From: a virus
IMG/VR virus record: IMGVR_UViG_3300027782_000297
Location: 1 to 27,396 of that record
DNA length: 27,396 nt
Strand: one strand, 5' to 3'
Shown here: one piece after another, positions 7,328 through 14,686 of the stretch
How the letters are laid out: each line of letters begins with the position of its first letter
Numbering within the stretch: the stretch's first letter is position 1
Made by a program: the position numbers and the translations under genes
Notes under the pieces: model-generated
What the model was told of the DNA's origin: nothing
Databases searched by the model: none
Seen by the model: the letters and a program-made list of their open reading frames with translations, nothing else

Positions 7328-7403
7328 CTCAATAACCACTATTAATTACTCATTATTAAAACCATTATTAAAAACCATTATTAAACCATTATTAAGTATT
7401 ATT
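7207..7403. other. putative replication origin (iterons plus AT-rich unwinding region)
   Basis: The repeat array is followed at about 7350-7399 by four tandem copies of an AT-rich unit (CATTATTAAAA and variants), and then directly by a winged-helix gene at 7404. Iterons, AT-rich 11-13-mers and an adjacent DNA-binding gene form the classical layout of an iteron origin. The function is inferred. The alternative is an autoregulatory operator. Confidence 0.5.
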
Positions 7404-7778
7404 ATGAAAGAAAAATATATTAACATAGAAGAGAAATTATTGAAGCAAGGTTATACAATAACTCAATCTGCAATCATTTCATATTTGAAAAGATTTCAAC
7501 TAAATGGAAAGTATTGTTTCCAATCTAAAAGACAAATTGCTGATTTTTTTAATATTAGTGAATCAACATTAAAACGAGAACTTTCTAAACTTGAAAAGTT
7601 AGGAGTTATAATCATTTCAAATGAAAAAAAATATATACCAGTTACTTTCTATAATAAAAAAGCGATTGTATATATTGATGGTATAATTGAAACAAATGAA
7701 TGTTATATTGAAGAAAAAGAATTAAATAATAATAATAAAAATGTTAATTGGGGTAAATTCTCAGAAATAATGAATTAA
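7404..7778 (+). CDS. winged-helix DNA-binding protein (HTH_36-like), candidate initiator or regulator
   Basis: Residues 38-72 (CFQSKRQIADFFNISEST, then LKRELSKLEKLGVI) form a textbook winged helix-turn-helix like those at the N-terminus of phage replication initiators and replisome organisers. A short wing and an Asn/Lys/Glu-rich tail follow, with no clear second domain. At 124 aa it is shorter than full initiators. Its gene begins immediately after the iteron-like array, so those repeats are its most likely target. Confidence 0.65.
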   Translation: MKEKYINIEEKLLKQGYTITQSAIISYLKRFQLNGKYCFQSKRQIADFFNISESTLKRELSKLEKLGVIIISNEKKYIPVTFYNKKAIVYIDGIIETNECYIEEKELNNNNKNVNWGKFSEIMN

Positions 7779-7784
7779 GATAAT

Positions 7785-7973
7785 ATGGATAAAGAATTAG
7801 CACGAGATATTCTATGGAATTTTGTAAAAGAAAAAACAAAAGAAGGAAAAGATCTTCCAATTTATGATGAGGTAGTAACTACAACTTATGAAAATAATGT
7901 TTTGGGTACTTGGACATTTAGAGGATTGTTAAAATTTATTTATAAATTAGAAGATAATAATAAATTAAATTAA
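7785..7973 (+). CDS. hypothetical protein, 62 aa
   Basis: A small protein (MDKELARDILWNFVKEKTKE, ending KLEDNNKLN) of mixed charge, 6 nt downstream of the winged-helix gene and 6 nt upstream of the HNH gene. The tight spacing supports a real operon member. It is not recognised. Confidence 0.5.
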   Translation: MDKELARDILWNFVKEKTKEGKDLPIYDEVVTTTYENNVLGTWTFRGLLKFIYKLEDNNKLN

Positions 7974-7979
7974 ATTAAA

Positions 7980-8534
7980 ATGGGTAAAAGAGAAAATAGT
8001 ATTGAATGGAGAAAGAATAATCCAAAAAGAATTAAAGAATTAAATGACTATCATAACAATAAAAGAATTTTAAATATAAAACTTCAACGATTGAATGAAA
8101 TGAATATTGATAATGTAGAATGGTTTGATATCAAAGGATTGGAAGGTAGATACCTCATCAATAAAGAAGGAGAAATACGTAACGCTAAAACTTATAAAAA
8201 GAAAGCAACTAGGATTGATAGATCAGGATATAAAGTTCTAACGATTGATGCAACAACTCATTTACACCACAGGCTAGTTGCTTTAACTTTTATTTGGAAT
8301 AATGATAAAATTAATAAGAAAGAAATTAATCATATCAATGGAGTAAAATCTGATAATAGAATTGAAAACTTGGAATGGTCTTCAAGATCAGCAAATATGA
8401 AACACGCATTTGCTACTGGATTGTGGAAATCAAATTTGATAGAATGGCATAAAAAGAAAAAGGAAAAGAATGAAGAGTTATCTGAAATTAAAAAAACAAT
8501 TGACAGGCCTAGTACTGGGCATGAGACAATGTAA
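7980..8534 (+). CDS. HNH homing endonuclease with NUMOD4 domain
   Basis: After a basic N-terminus, residues 42-60 (VEWFDIKGLEGRYLINKEG) match a NUMOD4 domain. The HNH_3 core follows: HHRLVALTFIWN, then EINHINGVKSDNRIENLEW, then the SANMKHAF helix. The histidine and asparagine residues of the nuclease core are present. Freestanding enzymes of this class cut a specific site and spread their own gene. Its 3' end overlaps the sigma-like gene downstream, which may be its target. No intron boundaries are obvious. Confidence 0.92.
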   Translation: MGKRENSIEWRKNNPKRIKELNDYHNNKRILNIKLQRLNEMNIDNVEWFDIKGLEGRYLINKEGEIRNAKTYKKKATRIDRSGYKVLTIDATTHLHHRLVALTFIWNNDKINKKEINHINGVKSDNRIENLEWSSRSANMKHAFATGLWKSNLIEWHKKKKEKNEELSEIKKTIDRPSTGHETM

Positions 8535-9141
8535 TTATATTCCATATACAGATCGTATGGACATACTTCAGGATAGTTGGTTAAAGATTATGGAGAAGAT
8601 GGACGAAGGTGTCTTAGAAGACGACTATAACAAAATTAAGGGGTATACGTTCCTAATTGTTAGAAACTTTTGTCTTTCATTCCACAATAAAAATAGATTA
8701 ACCTATACCGATGAGTTAGATACTACACTTCAATGGGAAGAACCTGAGTATGAAGTTGAAATGGAAAAAGAAAGATATAAATCAATATTATTTGAATGTA
8801 TAGATGATCCAAAGTTTAGTGATGTCCAAAGAGAATTGATGAAGATGTTATTGGAAGATAAAACTGAAGATGAAATTAAAACCAAATTAAATTTTAAGGT
8901 TGGTGATATGGGTTCAATAAAATACAATATGATTCAAAAAATGAAAACATCTGTTGGAAAAAGATCAAAGTATGTAATTAAAAATAAAAAAATTGCAATT
9001 ACACACATACCTTGTTTTTCACGAAGCGACATTGAAATGAAATTAGATTACAAATATACTATTCGCCAAATAGATCACGCATTACAATTTAATTTAAATT
9101 TGGGTGATTATTACATTATTAAAATGATAAACCCCAACTAA
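8470..9141 (+). CDS. sigma-70-like regulator overlapping the HNH gene
   Basis: A region-2-like segment (DRMDILQDSWLKIMEKM, then IKGYTFLIVRNFCLSF) is followed by a region-4-like helical segment (FSDVQRELMKMLLEDKTEDE). A further 60-residue C-terminal part ends near the hairpin at 9129-9150. The start is uncertain. ATG 8470 gives 223 aa and a 65-nt overlap with the endonuclease gene, while ATG 8521 gives 206 aa and a 14-nt overlap. The upstream residues (LKLKKQLTGLVLGMRQ) look like part of a first sigma helix, which favours 8470. The family assignment is by pattern. Confidence 0.55.
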   Translation: MKSYLKLKKQLTGLVLGMRQCNYIPYTDRMDILQDSWLKIMEKMDEGVLEDDYNKIKGYTFLIVRNFCLSFHNKNRLTYTDELDTTLQWEEPEYEVEMEKERYKSILFECIDDPKFSDVQRELMKMLLEDKTEDEIKTKLNFKVGDMGSIKYNMIQKMKTSVGKRSKYVIKNKKIAITHIPCFSRSDIEMKLDYKYTIRQIDHALQFNLNLGDYYIIKMINPN

Positions 9142-9150
9142 ATGGGGTTT
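9129..9150. terminator. hairpin between convergent genes
   Basis: AAACCCC (9129-9135) pairs with GGGGTTT (9144-9150) across an 8-nt loop. It overlaps the stop codon of the rightward sigma-like gene and lies 3 nt past the stop of the leftward 217-aa gene. Its position suits a bidirectional terminator, though the U-tracts are short. Confidence 0.5.
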
Positions 9151-9153
9151 AAA

Positions 9154-9780
9154 TTACTTTCTTGGTGGTGGAGTATTTGTTCCATTTGCGTATGGGACTT
9201 TTCCATCCACTTGAATATTTCTTGGTTGATCTGCAGATGGAGCCTTAACCAAATTCTTTGACTCTGTATCATACTTGTACTTAACCCACATATGTTTGCA
9301 ATTTGCACCACCTCGCCAATCAAATACTGAATAAGAATCTGAACCACCTTTACCTAATCCAGGGTTAGATGAATTTAATCTTGTTATATCTTGTTGTCTC
9401 ATTAAAGATGCATTTGTTCTACTAACCAACATCTTACAAAATCTTCTTGTGTTAGGTCCGATACTACTCGGTCCATACTCCATTGAAATATATCTATATA
9501 AATTGATCACAGAGAAGTTCTCCTGAGAGAACTGAGTCGTAGATGAAGGAATACCCTTATCATCATCGTTAAGGTCCCAGATGTAATCTAAGATATCTAA
9601 ATCAGCTACTGTAATACCCAACCCCGCAATTGGAATACCCAAATTGTTTAATGTTTCAAACCAATCACAAAATTCTTCCTGTTCAACCATATCCTTAAAG
9701 AATTGGTATTTATAGTCATCAGAAAGATTTGGATGGTTCAATAGTTCATCTATGTTCCATTCTTTTGTTATATCACACAT
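9154..9780 (-). CDS. conserved virion-associated protein, 208 aa
   Basis: I chose ATG 9780 (MCDITKEWNIDELL), because the longer frame from 9807 overlaps the upstream gene. The C-terminal half contains TRRFCKMLVSRTN and then YSVFDWRGGANCKHMW. That Cys/His motif recurs in structural proteins of Bacteroidota phages, which supports a virion or head role without a precise function. A Pro-rich tail (NTPPPRK) closes the protein. It is the last gene of the portal block and faces the rightward island. Confidence 0.55.
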   Translation of the reverse strand: MCDITKEWNIDELLNHPNLSDDYKYQFFKDMVEQEEFCDWFETLNNLGIPIAGLGITVADLDILDYIWDLNDDDKGIPSSTTQFSQENFSVINLYRYISMEYGPSSIGPNTRRFCKMLVSRTNASLMRQQDITRLNSSNPGLGKGGSDSYSVFDWRGGANCKHMWVKYKYDTESKNLVKAPSADQPRNIQVDGKVPYANGTNTPPPRK

Positions 9781-9800
9781 ATTATATCTTAAATTAAAGT

Positions 9801-10409
9801 TTAACAATTACCATCCCAACAAGGACCGAATCCACAAGGGAATGTACTACCATAAGGTTCGTACCAATTCATTATATTTCCTCTAACACCACCACGAGGT
9901 ATATACACACCTGTAAAATATGCTTGAGCGGTCTTAGGTAAGTTATCTAAAGCATCAGGATTACTATACCAAATAAACATTCCAGGGTGATCTAATAAAT
10001 ATTTTACCATTCTTCTCTTATAGAATTGTGACATATCTAATATTGATGATCTTAAATACTTAATTTCATCCAAATCTGCTGGTGTTGAAAACTCACTTGA
10101 TTCTTTTGATATCGCTTTATTTGTAGATTTCCAATTTAAGAATGGAAACATAAGATAGAAAGCGTATTGAGCAATCAATGGTTGAACGTAATTTCTCATA
10201 AACGCTTGTTCATCAGATGTCAAAGTATTATTTTGAACTGCAGTATTCAATGCATTCATACCTGTCTCCCCTATTCCTTCTTGAAGGATCGTCTGTTGAG
10301 CCTGTACAATATATGGTAGGATTTTATCGTCGTCTACGTTGTCCTCTATTGGAGTATTTTCACGAAGATATGTGGTTGATATGAAATATACTATTGGAGT
10401 GTAACTCAT
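9801..10409 (-). CDS. head-tail adaptor (connector)-like protein, 202 aa
   Basis: The N-terminus (YFISTTYLRENTPIEDNVDDDKILPYIVQAQ) has the pattern of the all-helical head-completion adaptors of Bacteroidota phages (DUF6712-like), which dock under the portal. A helical core follows, then a Gly/Cys/Pro-rich tail (STFPCGFGPCWDGNC). Its place 15 nt after the portal gene fits this role. Confidence 0.6.
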   Translation of the reverse strand: MSYTPIVYFISTTYLRENTPIEDNVDDDKILPYIVQAQQTILQEGIGETGMNALNTAVQNNTLTSDEQAFMRNYVQPLIAQYAFYLMFPFLNWKSTNKAISKESSEFSTPADLDEIKYLRSSILDMSQFYKRRMVKYLLDHPGMFIWYSNPDALDNLPKTAQAYFTGVYIPRGGVRGNIMNWYEPYGSTFPCGFGPCWDGNC

Positions 10410-10424
10410 TTTATTTTATTTAAT

Positions 10425-11558
10425 TTAGTTTAGTGTTAATAATCCTGTTTCATCAACATCAGAATATTGTTTTAATCTTAAAGGTTCAACATATCCAATA
10501 TCTTTTAATACATTATTTAATGCGTATTCCAATTGTTCTTGACGTTGAGTTGTATAATATACCTGTAGTTCCGCCATCATTTCCTTACGTTCAGCAGATG
10601 ACCCCAATTTACCAGGTTCTGTTGAAATCAAACTGATTGGAAACTCATGAGCCATTGTGATTTGTTCCACAACTTGACTCTGTAACATTAAGAATCTTTC
10701 ATCAGAGTTATTTAATTGTATTGGAATTAACTCAGGTTTTGACTCACCCCCATCAGAATAGGTAATTAATATCTTACCCGCTCCATCTGCACCTTTATAG
10801 TTACGTTGAAACTCACGGAAGAACATATTTTGTTCATCTTGTGTTGGTATTCCTGTAGCAAAGTTCAAAATAAATGAAGGAGAAAAACCTTGTCTTACCT
10901 GATTTACGTGGAACTTACTGATTTGGTAATCTAAATCAATCCAATTTATTGCCGTGGAATAATTAGGGATCGGATATAAGTTGGTATGTGCGGGATTTGG
11001 TTCAATATAATATAACAATTGACGACCTGTTCTATCAGTAGGATCATATTTTTTAATATACTCAGGTTTATGTTCATCTTTTTTGATATTTGCCCAATCA
11101 GTACTATACCAAAAATAATCTGCCTCATCTTCTTCTTCTTTTAAACCTATTCTAATTGTATGTAATGGAACATATCCTAATTCAAAGGTTGATCCATCAC
11201 GAGACCATCTAACCTCCATACAGAACCCATTATACAATTCAAAATCTTTTGCCAAATATTTGAATAAATGAGGTATTTTGTTTTTATCACACCACAATTG
11301 TAATCTTTGATCAACAATAGGTTTAAGTCCAAAACCAGCACTTAACTTTGATTTCTTATTAACAATTGCACGATTCAAACTAGAACCATAATTATTATAA
11401 AGTTCAAGGATATAAACAGGATATTGATTTGAATTACCCCAACTTAAAAAATGATACTCACCTTTCTTCTCAAATCTGTATACAGGTGGGATATACGCCT
11501 CATTAAAAGTGAATATTTTAACAGGTATTCCTTTTTCTTCTTTTATTTCTTCTTTCAT
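10425..11558 (-). CDS. portal protein, 377 aa
   Basis: The protein shows the outline of a Bacteroidota phage portal: an N-terminal wing (NSNQYPVYILELYNN, AIVNKKSKLSAGFGL), a central KYLAKDFELYNGFCMEVRW segment and a long C-terminal helical stem. It also has EFPISLISTEPGKLGSSAERKE, the loop with Gly/Ser that recurs near the C-terminus of portals. A dodecameric ring at one vertex through which TerL pumps DNA is expected. It is somewhat shorter than many portals. The partner terminase genes are 6 kb away beyond the rightward island. Confidence 0.86.
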   Translation of the reverse strand: MKEEIKEEKGIPVKIFTFNEAYIPPVYRFEKKGEYHFLSWGNSNQYPVYILELYNNYGSSLNRAIVNKKSKLSAGFGLKPIVDQRLQLWCDKNKIPHLFKYLAKDFELYNGFCMEVRWSRDGSTFELGYVPLHTIRIGLKEEEDEADYFWYSTDWANIKKDEHKPEYIKKYDPTDRTGRQLLYYIEPNPAHTNLYPIPNYSTAINWIDLDYQISKFHVNQVRQGFSPSFILNFATGIPTQDEQNMFFREFQRNYKGADGAGKILITYSDGGESKPELIPIQLNNSDERFLMLQSQVVEQITMAHEFPISLISTEPGKLGSSAERKEMMAELQVYYTTQRQEQLEYALNNVLKDIGYVEPLRLKQYSDVDETGLLTLN

Positions 11559-11564
11559 AATTTT

Positions 11565-11945
11565 TTATTCAAATACATATTTAGTTTGATTAGGTGAAAC
11601 ATAAATAGGAGCAGGTGCTGGTGTTGTTCCATATATCCAAGCTGCTCCTGTTTCAACAACATCATTAGTCGTTAATCCTGTGATTGTAAGAGTGTTTCCC
11701 GTTGTTTGCCAAACTTTATAACTATATTGACCTTGAATAAGATTATATGGTGTTAAATCAATCGGAAACCAATTCCATCTATTTATATTAGCTGAAGTAT
11801 CTCCCGTCAAAAACAATAATGTTTGATCATTAAGTTGCTTACCATCTAACTCTAATATATATGTCGTTGCCGATAAAGGAAACGTTGTCTTCTCCAATAG
11901 AGTAAACGGAGTTAATGATGTTTGATAATTTGGAATTTTAATCAT
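11565..11945 (-). CDS. small structural protein of the portal block, 126 aa
   Basis: A beta-rich sequence with LIQGQYSYKVWQTTGN and GAAWIYG, then a Pro/Ala linker and a final YVFE. This pattern resembles small conserved Bacteroidota phage structural proteins. It lies 6 nt upstream of the portal gene and is the first leftward gene after the terminator at 12224-12258. The function is unknown. A decoration or neck protein is possible. Confidence 0.5.
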   Translation of the reverse strand: MIKIPNYQTSLTPFTLLEKTTFPLSATTYILELDGKQLNDQTLLFLTGDTSANINRWNWFPIDLTPYNLIQGQYSYKVWQTTGNTLTITGLTTNDVVETGAAWIYGTTPAPAPIYVSPNQTKYVFE

Positions 11946-11979
11946 CTTTTTTTAATTAAATATTATTTGATGATTTTTG

Positions 11980-12011
11980 TTTGGCAGATTCAAATAATCT
12001 ACGTATTTTTG
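11980..12011 (+). promoter_or_regulatory. rightward Bacteroidota-type promoter with an internal palindrome
   Basis: TTTG (11980-11983), a 20-nt spacer and TATTTTTG (12004-12011) exactly match the -33/-7 consensus. Transcription would start near 12018, about 10 nt before the ATG at 12028. The spacer contains AGATT-CAAAT-AATCT (11986-12000), a 5-bp inverted repeat that could be an operator. Confidence 0.75.
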
Positions 12012-12027
12012 TATAAATAATTGAAAT

Positions 12028-12225
12028 ATGACGACAAACGACTTAGTTAAAGAATTAAATGACAGAGGATACGTGGTATCCCTATTTACTCACTCTCATT
12101 GGATGTTAGAAAATGAACCTGAAATTCCAATTGATTATGTCCAATCACAGATCTATTCTTTCCAAGAAGAACTTGATGAGGTATTTGGGGATATTATTAT
12201 AACCATTTATGAAAATGATATGTAA
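12028..12225 (+). CDS. lone rightward small protein, 65 aa
   Basis: Acidic protein (MTTNDLVKELNDRGYVVSLF, ending ITIYENDM) encoded against the direction of the surrounding structural genes. It has its own strong promoter 17 nt upstream. Its stop codon lies inside the U-tract region of the leftward terminator. This is the layout of a separately expressed accessory or early gene. I do not recognise it. Confidence 0.65.
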   Translation: MTTNDLVKELNDRGYVVSLFTHSHWMLENEPEIPIDYVQSQIYSFQEELDEVFGDIIITIYENDM

Positions 12226-12258
12226 AAAAAACCCCCAAACCAATTAGATAAGGGGGTT
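12224..12258 (-). terminator. Rho-independent terminator of the head operon
   Basis: On the minus strand AACCCCC (12258..12252), a 15-nt loop and GGGGGTT (12236..12230) are followed by an uninterrupted run of T to 12224. This is a strong intrinsic terminator lying 34 nt past the stop of the tail-tube gene. It should also limit leftward readthrough into the lone rightward gene. On the plus strand there is no T-run. Confidence 0.85.
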
Positions 12259-12264
12259 CTAGAG

Positions 12265-12280
12265 AAGGTCATAAGACCTT
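12265..12280. other. small hairpin upstream of the terminator
   Basis: AAGGTC-ATAA-GACCTT forms a 6-bp stem with a 4-nt loop, 11 nt after the tail-tube stop codon. It may stabilise the mRNA 3' end or assist termination. Confidence 0.45.
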
Positions 12281-12291
12281 GAAGATTAAGA

Positions 12292-12813
12292 TTACGCTAC
12301 AGTGATTGTAGTTCCTACTAAAGATCCATTGATTAAGTAAGCACCATTGGCAGATTTCCAAGAGATAGATTGATTAAGACCATTCATATCACCTAAAGCA
12401 GTTCCTAAAGATGCATCACCAGCAGAAGCTCTACCACTTGATTCAAGACCTAAGTAGTAGTAATCACCTGCGTTTGATTTAACAACCGCAAATAAAGGTG
12501 CTCTACCTAATTCTACCATTCTATTACGAACGTTACAATCAAGTGTTATTAATTTAATAGATAAGATTGATTCGTAGAATACTGTTCCGTTCTCACGAGA
12601 GTAGTTTCCTGTTTGAGCCAATCCTGCGTGTTCAATATCCTGTTCAAAAGAGTATACTGTTAAACCAGTTGTTGTAATACCTGTGATAATACCACAAGAA
12701 TCTTGTTGTATAACAACATCATCAACCCATTCACCAATCCATACCTTTTCAACACCACCGATAGAAGAACATCCTAAAACGTATCCATCTGTTAAGTTAC
12801 AAGTAAAAGACAT
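12292..12813 (-). CDS. probable major tail tube protein, 173 aa
   Basis: A beta-rich protein beginning MSFTCNLTDGYVLGCSSIGG. The central part has FEQDIEHAGLAQTGNYSREN followed by GTVFYESILSIKLITLD. The Gly-rich end (GLESSGRASAGDASLGTALGD, then ISWKSANGAYLI) follows the pattern of small tail tube proteins of Bacteroidota siphoviruses. It directly follows the major capsid gene and precedes a terminator, suggesting high expression. A head decoration protein is the main alternative. Confidence 0.55.
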   Translation of the reverse strand: MSFTCNLTDGYVLGCSSIGGVEKVWIGEWVDDVVIQQDSCGIITGITTTGLTVYSFEQDIEHAGLAQTGNYSRENGTVFYESILSIKLITLDCNVRNRMVELGRAPLFAVVKSNAGDYYYLGLESSGRASAGDASLGTALGDMNGLNQSISWKSANGAYLINGSLVGTTITVA

Positions 12814-12842
12814 ATTTTTTTATTTTTTTTAGTTTATTTTAT

Positions 12843-12863
12843 AAGGGGGAATTACACCCCCTT
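12843..12863. other. hairpin between the capsid and tail-tube genes
   Basis: AAGGGGG and CCCCCTT form a perfect 7-bp stem around a 7-nt loop, 15 nt past the capsid stop codon. No T-run follows on the minus strand. It may be a partial terminator, an mRNA processing site or a 3'-end stabiliser that sets the ratio of capsid to tail-tube protein. Confidence 0.55.
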
Positions 12864-12878
12864 GATTAGTTGGGTTAA

Positions 12879-13808
12879 TTACACTAATTTGAAGTATACA
12901 ACATATTCCCAGAACGCTGCATTCACACCTGATTTCCATTTAGAAGCCATACGTACTTCTTGGAAATCTTGAGAATACCACAATTCAAAGTTCTCATAGT
13001 CATTCAATAAATCACATCCGAAGAATAAGTTAGATTTAGTTGAGATGAAGAACTTGTTAGTTCCGTTCAATCCTTTAACTGCTACCAATTTAACATTAGA
13101 AGAAGGGATAGTGATCATAAAATCATTTGCTCCTGTTTCTACTGAAGGGTAGTTGTATAAGTTTTGATTTCTTAATGCCGTGAAGTAAGTTCTTGCGAAG
13201 TCATAACCACAATATAAGTACAAGTCATCCATTGCTACGATGTTAGCAGGAATTTCTTCAATAGCGTTATCAACTGCGGCAACAATATTACCTGCAGTAA
13301 TAGCAGTAAGTGCTCCAACATTTCCTGTTACAACAGAACCTGAATAAGTTGTGTTTGCTAATTTGATAAATCCATTACATAATCCTGTGTTACCAGTTAC
13401 AGATGTATTACCTTGCCAAATCAATGTGTCAATTAATGAACTGATTTGAGATACTTTCTCCTCAGCGTAGATTTGCTCAAAAGGAATAGTTGTGTTATAT
13501 GAACCTGGATTCATCATTGCTTGAGTATAGTATTGCTCAAGTGTATCCAAACATATGGATTCGTTTACCTTCAAAGGACAAACGTTTAGTGTGTTTTGTG
13601 TTAAGATAGTCTCACCTTCATCTGTAAATCCACATCCACCTGCTTGTGCAACTAAGTCAGAAGACAACAAGTTGATTGATGCCGCTGATTTAACATCAGG
13701 TTGGATTGTTAAGAATTGAGTAGAACGACCACCTAAGATCATTTTTTTGATTAAAGCCATACGTTCTTGATCTACATATGCTGATAATCCTGCTACATTT
13801 AAACTCAT
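12879..13808 (-). CDS. major capsid protein, 309 aa
   Basis: The protein has the layout of the Bacteroidota phage HK97-fold capsid proteins. An N-terminal helix (AYVDQERMALIKKMILGG) precedes a TIQPDVKSAASINLLSS segment, an acidic EEKVSQISSLIDTLIWQG spine region and a C-terminal beta strand ending WEYVVYFKLV. It follows a scaffold-like gene and precedes a putative tail-tube gene, the usual capsid position. No internal protease site is obvious. Confidence 0.85.
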   Translation of the reverse strand: MSLNVAGLSAYVDQERMALIKKMILGGRSTQFLTIQPDVKSAASINLLSSDLVAQAGGCGFTDEGETILTQNTLNVCPLKVNESICLDTLEQYYTQAMMNPGSYNTTIPFEQIYAEEKVSQISSLIDTLIWQGNTSVTGNTGLCNGFIKLANTTYSGSVVTGNVGALTAITAGNIVAAVDNAIEEIPANIVAMDDLYLYCGYDFARTYFTALRNQNLYNYPSVETGANDFMITIPSSNVKLVAVKGLNGTNKFFISTKSNLFFGCDLLNDYENFELWYSQDFQEVRMASKWKSGVNAAFWEYVVYFKLV

Positions 13809-13843
13809 TTTTAAATAGTTTTTTTAGTTTATTTTTATTTTAA

Positions 13844-14644
13844 TTATCTTCCTCCGAAGAATTTTGCTCTATCCATCTTATCAGATGTTTTTGATAGAAT
13901 TTCTTGTTTTTTTGTTACTGATTCTGTTGATGGTTCAGCAGAAAATTTGTTGAATTTTTCTTTCAACTCAGTGTTTTCTTTAGTTACATTTGAAATACTT
14001 TCTTTCAATTCACCCACTAGTAAAGTTAATTGAGATACTGCTTCAAACATACTTTTCATTTCTTCAGAACTATTTTTGTCTGATGCTTCTTCAGCTGCCG
14101 TTGATAATTCGTTAATAAAACCTTCTGCATCAACATTAATAGTTAATCCACCCTCAAGTTCGTGATCTCCTTCTGGTGCTTTACCAAAATTACCTTCAGC
14201 GTCCTTAACCAAAACTTCATCACCAACAGATAAAGCGTCACCTTTAGATAAGATTTTCACTTCTGTTCCGTCAATTAGTTTTGTCATAATTTCATTTTTG
14301 TAATCTGCCATATTTTCCTCAGCTATGGTTGCATCTTCTTGGGCTGAACTTGCGGTATCAGTTCCCATTTGTGTTTTACCCAAATTTTCTTCGGCTCTAT
14401 ATTCGTTGACTTCTTTGATGACATTACCGATAGTTGAAATTGTCTTTCCATTATTTAATAGGTAATTTCCGTCAGGAAGATCAGTTTCTACACCGCCAAT
14501 TACTTGTGCGACTCTTTCTCCTACTGCCAAACTACCACCTAAACAACGAATAATTTCATTTGTTGCTGCCGTGTAATCTTCCATCATTTTTTGATCTGCG
14601 AACAATTCTTTGATTTTGGATAAAATGTTTGTTTTTGTGCTCAT
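13844..14644 (-). CDS. scaffold-like head protein, 266 aa
   Basis: A Glu/Lys/Ala-rich protein with two similar beta-type modules (LPDGNYLLNNGKTISTIGNV near residue 54 and PEGDHELEGGLTINVDAEG near 157). A long C-terminal coiled coil (about 190-235) contains VGELKESISNVTKENTELKE. Its place between the protease region and the capsid gene, and its composition, fit a scaffolding or capsid-associated protein in Bacteroidota phages. The duplicated module is characteristic but of unknown function. Confidence 0.6.
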   Translation of the reverse strand: MSTKTNILSKIKELFADQKMMEDYTAATNEIIRCLGGSLAVGERVAQVIGGVETDLPDGNYLLNNGKTISTIGNVIKEVNEYRAEENLGKTQMGTDTASSAQEDATIAEENMADYKNEIMTKLIDGTEVKILSKGDALSVGDEVLVKDAEGNFGKAPEGDHELEGGLTINVDAEGFINELSTAAEEASDKNSSEEMKSMFEAVSQLTLLVGELKESISNVTKENTELKEKFNKFSAEPSTESVTKKQEILSKTSDKMDRAKFFGGR

Positions 14645-14686
14645 AATTTTATTTTAATTATATTTGTTTATTTTTTGTTTAATACA

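Noticed and set aside
8330-8545. Leftward reading frame opposite the HNH gene
   Set aside because: It is Ser/Phe-rich antisense of a confident gene.
7785-9141. Group I intron around the HNH gene
   Set aside because: No conserved intron core or split exon could be recognised; the endonuclease looks freestanding.
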